This document shows positions 8,152 through 14,528 of a stretch of DNA of 36,478 nt, one piece after another. Each line of letters starts with the position of its first letter. Positions within the stretch are counted from its first letter, which is position 1. A program made the translations under genes and the position numbers. The stretch lies in NCBI RefSeq assembly GCF_000520715.1, contig NZ_ASSD01000523.1:1-36478 (forward strand). The letters run 5' to 3'. The stretch is from Paenibacillus zanthoxyli JH29. Its GTDB lineage: Bacteria; Bacillota; Bacilli; Paenibacillales; Paenibacillaceae. The notes beneath the pieces are model-generated. The model was not told where the DNA came from. It saw only the letters and a list, made by a program, of their open reading frames with translations, and ran no database searches.

Positions 8152-8469
8152 ATGGCCAGTGAGGTAAAAGATCGAATCAATCTGAAGGAGATTAACTGCG
8201 AGAAGGAATTAACCCTGGCGGTCATAGGAGGGAAATGGAAGTTAATCATTCTGTGGCACCTAGGATTGGAAGGAACCAAACGGTTTAGCGAACTGAAAAA
8301 ACGGATTCCCCACATTACGCAAAAAATGTTAACCAATCAGCTGCGCGAATTGGAAGAGGATCAGCTGATCCGCCGAAACGTATATCCCGAAGTTCCTCCT
8401 CGAGTGGAGTATACTTTGACGGAACACGGCGAAAGCTTAATGCCTGTATTGAAAATGATGTATGATTAG
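8152..8469 (+). CDS. HxlR-family regulator, C-terminus cut by a TAG codon
   Basis: A winged-helix HxlR/MarR-like transcription factor of 105 residues. It has the family core [35 protein letters not shown] and [19 protein letters not shown], and an N-terminal Cys (EINCEKE) at the position used for redox sensing in YodB/HypR-type members. GGGAGGAGG precedes the ATG at 8152; ATG 8146 is also possible. The frame stops after MMYD, exactly where the family has Trp-Gly. Beyond the TAG the same frame continues GKNYGEKIIWKEERNELSNY for 29 codons, so TGG most likely mutated to TAG. The dimerisation helix would be shortened; the protein may be inactive. Confidence 0.85.
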   Translation: MASEVKDRINLKEINCEKELTLAVIGGKWKLIILWHLGLEGTKRFSELKKRIPHITQKMLTNQLRELEEDQLIRRNVYPEVPPRVEYTLTEHGESLMPVLKMMYD

Positions 8470-8644
8470 GGAAAAAATTATGGGGAGAAAATAATATGGA
8501 AAGAAGAACGGAATGAGTTGAGTAACTATATCAAAACGGCCGAAGAGTTCGGCGCGTAGTTTGTCCTAATTCCCGAGTTTTTTCAACCTAGTACATGTCG
8601 ATCAGGAATAGAGACAAGCTTTAACGATAAATGACCTGCTGGAA

Positions 8645-8687
8645 GGTTCGTATAATTGCTCTTGTGGGCAGTTTACGAGCCTTTTTT
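8645..8687 (+). terminator. Terminator-like hairpin related to the one after tRNA-Leu
   Basis: GGTTCGTATA pairs (with wobble) with TTTACGAGCC and is followed by TTTTTT. It is nearly the same sequence as 6429-6469, but no tRNA precedes it. It can end the HxlR transcript. Its minus strand encodes the end of an integrase remnant. Confidence 0.75.
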
Positions 8688-8770
8688 GCGTGAAAGATTC
8701 AGACCGCTACTCATCATTTGGGCGAAACCTTCGAGCTTATCGGGTCCCGTCAATGTCGGAGTTCAATCCA
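8673..8770 (-). pseudogene. Short integrase C-terminal remnant
   Basis: On the minus strand the last codons read AQMMSSGLNLSRKKGS followed by a stop, after a frameshift from a segment giving SSKV. This matches the ends of the remnants at 6456 (SSAQVMSNSLNLLSTEKGS) and 23613 (SSAQMISNVLSFLPT). Only about 30 codons can be traced; the rest to 8927 is AT-rich, with no gene that I can support. Confidence 0.6.
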
Positions 8771-8927
8771 TATTATTCCTTTTATATACAATGTATGTTA
8801 TTGTAATTATGGGAATGGTTGGAATGTCAAGAGAGATATCAATATGTGAAATTGTTCACTAATGAAAACCTGCACTTTATTATATCTATTTTTAAACTAA
8901 GAGATAAATTAAAGGAGTGGATTATTC

Positions 8928-10334
8928 ATGAGCAAGCACGTAGCGCTAATATTTACCCCAATCGATAAACGTTATAAAGATGCCTTGACTCATTATGCGC
9001 CATCATTGGGATTAATTGCTTTGGAGAACTATTTAAGAAAGTATTCTCCTAACACCCGGATATCCATTATTGACGGCAGTGTCTCACATACTATGGATGA
9101 TATCATCCATTTTTTGTACAAGGAAAAGCCCGACATTGTTGGTCAGAGCATCCAGCAGATCTCATATGAAAATGCTTTAACCATTGCTTGGCATGCCCGT
9201 GAAGTCGGCTGCTTGAATTTATTCGGGGGCCAACATGCTTCACAAATGGCTGAAGCCATTGTGTATAATCAAAATATAGTGGATTATGTTTGTGTCGGTG
9301 ACGGCGAAGAGACATTACTCGGATTAGTTCAGGGAAGACCCATTAAAGAAATTCCTAACCTTGTCTTTTGCCGAAATAATACCATATTTAAAACTGACCC
9401 GTTTGAGCTGCAACTTGAGCAAGTTCCTCAGCTGGATTACTCGGCGGTAGCCTTTGAGCCCTATCAAGAGTTGCTCAAAGAGACGGATTTCACTAATCCC
9501 AATCCAATTACGAATTATCTCAGAATCTATTCCCATAAAGGTTGCGGCAATCGTAGAAATAGCGTTGGTTGCGTTTTTTGCGGACGTGCAGATCAAGGAG
9601 TAAGATTCAAATCACCCGCTCAATTTTGGGAGGATATTACGGTTGCCACGACTGTACATAAAGCTGATTATATTTTTGATGTTGGAGATGATTTTCTTTA
9701 CGATCATGATTGGGTAGAACAAGTTGCAAAAATAAAGCCGGACATTGATCATAAGTTTGAATTGGGAATTTTTGCTCGCGCCAATCGGGTAACTCCCGAT
9801 GCATGCCAGCATCTAAAAGAAATCGGCGTTTCGGATGTTGTCATTGGATTTGAATCTGGGGATGAACAAGTTTTAAAACTTTGTAACAAACGTGACACCT
9901 CTCCTGAAACCAGTGTATATGCCGCGCAGGTATTGGCAGAATCCGGAATCGATATTACTGCCAGCTTTGTTCTCGGCCTGCCTGGAGAAAATGCTCAATC
10001 ATTAATCAAGACTATTGCATGTGCCAAAAATATTGTTGATATTATTACGCAAAGATTGGGAAGACCGCCTAGAGAAATGGTGGGGAATCTCATTGAACCA
10101 AGTCCGGGTTCGCCTATTCATCGCAGATTACTAAAAGCTTATCCCGATAAATACTATATGAAAGATCATATTCCGCTTGAAGAAATGCAAAGGGACTATT
10201 TTAAGTGCTATTTTGGATTGGACACCTTAGATTCTTACCGGTCATTTCGCAGACAGCTGCGAGAGGCTGCACTTGAAATTCATAGCTTAGTTTCTTTTTC
10301 TGATGCACAGGGCTGGTTGGCGGATGAATTCTGA
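8928..10334 (+). CDS. B12-binding-type radical SAM protein
   Basis: A 468-residue protein with the layout of cobalamin-binding radical SAM enzymes. An N-terminal Rossmann-like domain (residues about 1-170, including PSLGLIALENYL, FGGQHASQMAEAIV and VCVGDGEETL) is followed by a radical SAM core from about 195. The cluster cysteines appear to be C206, C215 and C218 in GCGNRRNSVGCVFCGR, that is C-x8-C-x2-C rather than the usual C-x3-C-x2-C. Later core motifs include VVIGFESGDEQVLK and FVLGLPGENAQS. The substrate is unknown. AAAGGAGTG precedes the ATG. It heads a tight three-gene unit with a DUF2000 protein and an exporter, in sequence clearly richer in A+T than the citrate genes, which suggests separate transfer. 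Confidence 0.85.
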   Translation: MSKHVALIFTPIDKRYKDALTHYAPSLGLIALENYLRKYSPNTRISIIDGSVSHTMDDIIHFLYKEKPDIVGQSIQQISYENALTIAWHAREVGCLNLFGGQHASQMAEAIVYNQNIVDYVCVGDGEETLLGLVQGRPIKEIPNLVFCRNNTIFKTDPFELQLEQVPQLDYSAVAFEPYQELLKETDFTNPNPITNYLRIYSHKGCGNRRNSVGCVFCGRADQGVRFKSPAQFWEDITVATTVHKADYIFDVGDDFLYDHDWVEQVAKIKPDIDHKFELGIFARANRVTPDACQHLKEIGVSDVVIGFESGDEQVLKLCNKRDTSPETSVYAAQVLAESGIDITASFVLGLPGENAQSLIKTIACAKNIVDIITQRLGRPPREMVGNLIEPSPGSPIHRRLLKAYPDKYYMKDHIPLEEMQRDYFKCYFGLDTLDSYRSFRRQLREAALEIHSLVSFSDAQGWLADEF

Positions 10335-10346
10335 TTGGAGGCTGTC

Positions 10347-10784
10347 ATGGGTTCGGCGTATTACGATTATAGGGAACGGAAAATTGTTGCTGTATTGACT
10401 ACAGGTATTGAAGCTCCAATTGCCCTGAATGTCATCGGACATCTGTCTATCGCTATTGGGGCTTTTAAAGACGAGCATCTCATGGGCCAGCGGACGATTG
10501 AGGACGGATCGGGAATTCCTCATATGGGGATTTCAAGATATCCTTTCATTATCACGCATGCTAAACAAGGAAAATTGCGCATGGCAATTGAAAAAGCGAG
10601 AAGTATCAATGGTGTATATCTGGCTGACTATCCGAGACAAATGCTTACAACAGGCCATGAAGAGGAATTGATTGCGGAAATGAAGTTGCTCAAAGAAGAA
10701 GAAATAGAATACCTGGGTGCCATTTTTTACGGACCGACAGAGGAAATTAACACAATTACAGGTAAATTTTCATTATGGAAATAA
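10347..10784 (+). CDS. DUF2000 family protein
   Basis: A 145-residue protein matching the DUF2000 pattern, a peptidyl-tRNA hydrolase-II-like fold: KIVAVLTTGIEAPIALNVIGHLSIAIGA near the start and IPHMGISRYPFIITHAK in the middle, ending with an E-rich helix and GPTEEINTITGKFSLWK. The biochemical role of this family is not known. The ATG at 10347 has TTGGAGG 6 bases upstream and sits 12 bases after the radical SAM stop, so the two are translated from one message. Being between a radical SAM enzyme and an exporter suggests a small-molecule or peptide modification pathway. Confidence 0.8.
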   Translation: MGSAYYDYRERKIVAVLTTGIEAPIALNVIGHLSIAIGAFKDEHLMGQRTIEDGSGIPHMGISRYPFIITHAKQGKLRMAIEKARSINGVYLADYPRQMLTTGHEEELIAEMKLLKEEEIEYLGAIFYGPTEEINTITGKFSLWK

Positions 10785-10794
10785 TTAGGTGATT

Positions 10795-11667
10795 ATGAAA
10801 ACTCTAAATAAAACTCAGGCCGATGTATTATTGATTTTATTCTCCGTTATATGGGGGCTTTCTTTTCCGATAACCAAAAGTGTTTTGTCGTATACTCCTG
10901 TTTTTTTATTTTTGGCATTTCGTTTCGGCTCCGCCGCGATATTTCTAGTCCTTGCTTTTTGGAAAAAAGCGAGACAAATCAATAAGGATACCATAATTGC
11001 GGGAATTCTAATCGGTATTTCTTTTTTTGGTTCTTTGACTTTTCAAGTCAGCAGTCTGCAATTCACGAGTTCATCCAATTCGGCCTTTATATGCGGTCTT
11101 AGTGTGATCCTCGTACCTGTTATTTCCACAAAAATATCTGGAAGAAAATTAAATAAGGGAACGCAAGCAGGAGTTGCTTTATCTCTCATTGGATTGTTTT
11201 TTATCTCGGGAAGCCTCCATTACAGCTTTAATCTGGGTGATTTATTAGCGTTGCTAAGCGCTTTGTGCATGAGCATCCAAATTATCCTGATTGAAAAATA
11301 TTCTGCAAGATTAGATCCAGCAGTAATTGGCCTCTTGCAAGTTACTTTTTGTGCATGTCTTTATCTAATTATTGCTGTGGCGATGAAGCCGGCGTCCATT
11401 TCAATAACATCAGAACTTATTCTTGCAACTATTATTACTGGTGTGCTTGGAACTGCGGTTGCATATTCCGGATTGGTATATATTCAGAAGTTTACCTCTT
11501 CTACACATACAGTCATCATTTTTTCGACAGAGCCCGTCTTTGCGACGATCTTCTCTTTAATTTGGTGGAACCAGCATAACACCGTTGCTTCTCTTCAACT
11601 GAATACCATTTTAGGTTGTGTATTCATATTGGCCTCTGTTCTTATTACTGAATTGTGGAAAAAATGA
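10795..11667 (+). CDS. EamA/DMT-family transporter
   Basis: A 290-residue membrane protein with ten predicted helices in two EamA repeats: LLILFSVIWGLSFPITKSV opens the first, and the second starts near LGDLLALLSALCMSIQIILIEKY. The family exports amino acids, metabolites or drugs. Start: ATG at 10795, 10 bases after the previous stop, with AGGTGATT directly ahead; a GTG at 10789 is the alternative. It is the last gene of the radical SAM unit, so it probably exports that unit's product. The protein ends VLITELWKK. No clear terminator follows, and sequence of different character starts almost at once. Confidence 0.85.
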   Translation: MKTLNKTQADVLLILFSVIWGLSFPITKSVLSYTPVFLFLAFRFGSAAIFLVLAFWKKARQINKDTIIAGILIGISFFGSLTFQVSSLQFTSSSNSAFICGLSVILVPVISTKISGRKLNKGTQAGVALSLIGLFFISGSLHYSFNLGDLLALLSALCMSIQIILIEKYSARLDPAVIGLLQVTFCACLYLIIAVAMKPASISITSELILATIITGVLGTAVAYSGLVYIQKFTSSTHTVIIFSTEPVFATIFSLIWWNQHNTVASLQLNTILGCVFILASVLITELWKK

Positions 11668-11691
11668 TGCCTCAAATGATTTTTAAGGATT

Positions 11692-12072
11692 CGGACGAAC
11701 TATAAAGAAGCGGGCATCGATTACGGGATAACTTACCTGCCCAAGTTTAAAACGGCGCAGACGGTGGTGCAGTCGGCCGGCGTAGCGATCAGCGCGAATA
11801 CGAAACATGAGGAGGCGGCTTATAAGCTGCTGTCCTGGTTAGCGGGTCCCGAAGGCCAGATTGCGCTGGCGAAGCAGGGCTATTCCTTGCCCGCCAACAA
11901 AGCGGCAGCTGACACGTATGTGCAAATTTTCCTCGACGCTCAAAAGTTCGGTAATATCCCGCCGTTTACGGCGAAGAAAACCGATCTCGTCTGGACCTAC
12001 GGCGAGCAGGCGCTGAAGCTGCCGCTGGCCGGCGAGGGCGATCTGCAGGCCGCGCTTCAGGATTTGGCGGGC
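11692..12072 (+). pseudogene. C-terminal fragment of a sugar ABC transporter binding protein
   Basis: An open frame without a plausible start encodes the last ~130 residues of a family 1 extracellular solute-binding protein: YKEAGIDYGITYLPKFKTA, then VQSAGVAISANTKHEEAAYK, LLSWLAGPEGQIALAKQGYS, LPANKAAAD, and TYGEQALKLPLAGEGDLQAA. The whole N-terminal lobe and signal peptide are missing, and the frame then runs into unrelated sequence that holds the next promoter. Base composition is much more G+C-rich than the EamA gene just upstream, so a junction lies near 11670-11690. Confidence 0.75.
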
Positions 12073-12136
12073 TTTTTTCGTTCCAGGGATATCATTCCTA
12101 ATACCAGCCAATTGTCCCATTTTTGCCATTTACTTG

Positions 12137-12165
12137 TACTTTTATTCATAATTTAGTGTTATAAT
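12137..12165 (+). promoter_or_regulatory. Promoter of the response regulator gene
   Basis: A perfect TATAAT at 12160-12165. The -35 is weak: TTGTAC at 12134-12139 is 20 bases away, and the correctly spaced hexamer is TACTTT. Confidence 0.55.
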
Positions 12166-12229
12166 AGTGAGCGGATGTTTTCCTTAATAGGTGAGAGGCG
12201 TGATTTTGATAAAGGAGTGCAGCAAGGGT

Positions 12230-12925
12230 ATGAGTAAAGCCAAGGTGCTTATCGCCGACGATGAAGATTATATTCGAAAGCTTGTCAAAAATGTACTTGA
12301 AAGCGATAACGTGCAGGTGATTCAAGCGGAAAACGGAAGCGAAGCGCTCAGAATAATCCGGAATCAGGTTTTTGATCTGATCATACTGGATATCGTGATG
12401 GATGATTACAACGGATATGACGTGCTTGGGAAAACCCGAGCCATGGGCATCTATACGCCCATCATCTTTCTTAGCGGTAAAAAGGAAGATACAGACCAGA
12501 TTATCGGTTTTGGCCTGGGAGCCGACGCATATATTACGAAACCGTTCAGTCCGTCGGTGCTTTGTGCACAGGTTAAAAACCATATTAAGCGCTACCGCGA
12601 GCTGATCGAATTAAAGGACACGTATACGAAGCTGACTCAAGGTCCGTTCCTTTTCAATCTGAAATCCTATACATTTTATAAAAACGGTGCTGAAGTGCCG
12701 CTTTCTTCCAAGGAAGCTCTGCTGATGAAATTTTTCATGGAGAATCCCAACCAAGTATTCAGCAAGGAGCAGTTGTACCAAAACGTTTGGAAGGAAACGG
12801 TCATAGACGATAATACGATCATGGTCTACATCCGGCATTTGCGAATGAAAATCGAGGATAACCCCGAGAAGCCTAAGCATATACAGACCGTATGGGGTAT
12901 TGGATACCGTTTCGCCGTGGATTAA
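12230..12925 (+). CDS. OmpR/PhoB-family response regulator
   Basis: A 231-residue regulator with an N-terminal receiver (VLIADDEDYIRKLVKNVL, phospho-acceptor Asp54 in LIILDIVMDD, FLSGK, Lys in AYITKPFSP) and a C-terminal winged-helix DNA-binding domain (PLSSKEALLMKFFMENPNQV and VYIRHLRMKIEDNP...IQTVWGIGYRF). ATG 12230 gives a canonical receiver start; AAGGAG lies 14 bases upstream, and upstream GTG/TTG starts in frame cannot be excluded. It stands before the citrate transporter, with its own terminator. A hybrid sensor kinase lies just downstream of the transporter, so it is the likely regulator of the citrate operon. CitB-type regulators from the DcuR family normally do this job. Confidence 0.87.
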   Translation: MSKAKVLIADDEDYIRKLVKNVLESDNVQVIQAENGSEALRIIRNQVFDLIILDIVMDDYNGYDVLGKTRAMGIYTPIIFLSGKKEDTDQIIGFGLGADAYITKPFSPSVLCAQVKNHIKRYRELIELKDTYTKLTQGPFLFNLKSYTFYKNGAEVPLSSKEALLMKFFMENPNQVFSKEQLYQNVWKETVIDDNTIMVYIRHLRMKIEDNPEKPKHIQTVWGIGYRFAVD

Positions 12926-12942
12926 GCAGGCTCGAAATACAA

Positions 12943-12982
12943 GCGGTTGGATTGGGAGATTTCCCGATCCGGCCGTTTTTTT
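12943..12982 (+). terminator. Terminator after the response regulator
   Basis: CGG.TTGGATTGGGA pairs with TTCCCGATCC.GGCCG around GAT, followed by a run of seven or more T. It separates the regulator from the citrate operon transcript. Confidence 0.85.
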
Positions 12983-12994
12983 GTATGGCGGGAT

Positions 12995-13048
12995 TCTTAA
13001 AATATTTTAAGATTCAGTCAGAATACTTTAAGCTTTGTTCTTTATGAT
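12995..13048 (+). promoter_or_regulatory. citS promoter with putative activator boxes
   Basis: TATGAT (13043-13048) is a good -10, but the -35 position reads AGAATA, so an activator is probably needed. Upstream, TATTTTAAG (13003-13011) and TACTTTAAG (13024-13032) form a direct repeat exactly 21 bases apart, two helical turns, as expected for a response regulator dimer. The left box lies in the perfect 18-base palindrome TCTTAAAATATTTTAAGA (12995-13012). Confidence 0.55.
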
Positions 13049-13094
13049 GAGGATATGTCTCGAGACAGTATCAAAATTGGATCACAACAGGAGA

Positions 13095-13108
13095 TGATAG
13101 CGTTTGTT
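13095..13108 (+). promoter_or_regulatory. Possible cre (CcpA) site
   Basis: TGATAGCGTTTGTT agrees with 11 of 14 positions of the catabolite-response consensus TGWAARCGYTWWCW, including the central CG. It lies about 40 bases downstream of the predicted transcription start, a normal place for CcpA roadblock repression of a carbon-source operon. Confidence 0.4.
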
Positions 13109-13150
13109 TATGATTTGTGAAAAAATGCCCTAATTAAGAGGAGGAAGAAT

Positions 13151-14482
13151 ATGATCAATAATCCGTTAGAACTCCCTCTGCAGCAACAACCGGTTTGGAA
13201 AAAGGTGTTAAGCTATCGGATTGGAGGAGTTATACCGGTAGGGGTGTATATTCCGTTTATGCTGGTGGTTTATTTTCTGATTCACAGCGGTCATTTTCCG
13301 CAAGATATGCTCGGCGCCGCATCCATTATGATGCTTTATGGTTTTATTCTGGGCGAAATCGGCAAGCGAGTTCCGATCCTTAAGGATCTCGGAGGCGCTC
13401 CCATTTTGGCGACTTTCGTACCGTCCTATATGGTCTATGCCGGACTGATGCCGCAAGCAGCAATTGATACCGTTACCGTTTTCATGGAACAAACCAACTT
13501 CCTGTACCTGTACATTGCCATCGTTATCTGCGGCAGCATTCTCGGGATGAATCGGGATTTAATGGTGAATGCGATCGTAAAGCTGTTCGTGCCGGTTATT
13601 GCCGGTACTCTTCTTGCCACAGGTGCAGGCATGCTTACAGGCATCGGTCTTGGGCTCGGCGCCTACAAAACATTCTTCTATGTGCTTGTTCCGATTATGG
13701 CCGGCGGCGTAGGGGAAGGTGCGATTCCGCTGTCCATTGGCTATAGCCAAATTCTAGGCACAACACAGGAAGAAAATTTCGCAGCCGTTATACCGGCAGT
13801 GATGCTGGGCAGCTTATGCGCGATTATTTTATCGGGGTTGTTGAACAAATTGGGGCAAAAGAAACCGGAGCTGTCAGGGAATGGCACATTGCTCAAATCA
13901 GGAGACAGCGACGTATTAAAGTATGCGGAGGACAAGGACAAAAAACCGATCAACCTGAACCAAATGGCAACAGGTGCCGTCATGGCCGTCGGTTTTTTCA
14001 TGCTCGGGAACTTGGCGGCTGAAGCTGTTGGGCTGCCTGGTGTAATCGTTATGCTATTCGCTGCTGTTATTGTGAAGTATTTCAATCTTCTGCCAAAGCA
14101 GCTTCAAGATGGAGCGCAAATGATGCAGCGTTTCTTCGTCATCGCTGTAACTTACCCGCTGCTTCTTGGTATGGGCGTGGCTAAAACACCTTGGGAAAGC
14201 CTAGTTTCCGTATTGAGTCCCACTTATTTGATTACAATTGCCGTAACCGTCATCACCATGGTTGCAACGGGCTATTTTATAGGAAAGTGGATGAATATGT
14301 ACCCGGTTGAAGCGGCGATTATTACCGGAACCCGCTGCAGCCAGGGAGGAACGGGCGATGTGGCGATTCTGACCGCTTGCGACCGGCTGCAACTGATACC
14401 CTTCGCACAGGTGTGTACCCGTCTAGGCGGCGCGGCTACTGTAACCGTGGCTATCTTCCTGCTTCGCTGGCTGACGCTCTGA
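13151..14482 (+). CDS. citS: 2-hydroxycarboxylate (citrate/malate) transporter, CitS/CimH type
   Basis: A 443-residue secondary transporter of the 2HCT family with about 11 helices. The two family re-entrant loop signatures are visible: AGGVGEGAIPLSIGYSQI at about residues 184-201 and SQGGTGDVAILTA near 395. The helix after the first is followed by a hydrophilic central loop (about 240-270). The protein brings citrate (possibly also malate) into the cell with Na+ or H+, or exchanges it for a product; ion and substrate are not decidable here. AGAGGAGGAAGAAT precedes ATG. It is the first gene of the citrate fermentation operon. Confidence 0.88.
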   Translation: MINNPLELPLQQQPVWKKVLSYRIGGVIPVGVYIPFMLVVYFLIHSGHFPQDMLGAASIMMLYGFILGEIGKRVPILKDLGGAPILATFVPSYMVYAGLMPQAAIDTVTVFMEQTNFLYLYIAIVICGSILGMNRDLMVNAIVKLFVPVIAGTLLATGAGMLTGIGLGLGAYKTFFYVLVPIMAGGVGEGAIPLSIGYSQILGTTQEENFAAVIPAVMLGSLCAIILSGLLNKLGQKKPELSGNGTLLKSGDSDVLKYAEDKDKKPINLNQMATGAVMAVGFFMLGNLAAEAVGLPGVIVMLFAAVIVKYFNLLPKQLQDGAQMMQRFFVIAVTYPLLLGMGVAKTPWESLVSVLSPTYLITIAVTVITMVATGYFIGKWMNMYPVEAAIITGTRCSQGGTGDVAILTACDRLQLIPFAQVCTRLGGAATVTVAIFLLRWLTL

Positions 14483-14528
14483 GCAAATTCTTGCCGTTTA
14501 TGGAACAGCCCGGAGGGAATGAGCCTGT

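Noticed and set aside
8641-8687. A third tRNA-Leu at the 8.6-kb integrase tail
   Set aside because: The hairpin and integrase tail are present, but the preceding bases show no tRNA arms.
8791-8862. Small frame (MYVIVIMGMVGMSREISICE...) as a precursor peptide for the radical SAM protein
   Set aside because: It has no ribosome binding site, lies in AT-rich intergenic sequence and has no leader/core character; chance is the simpler explanation.
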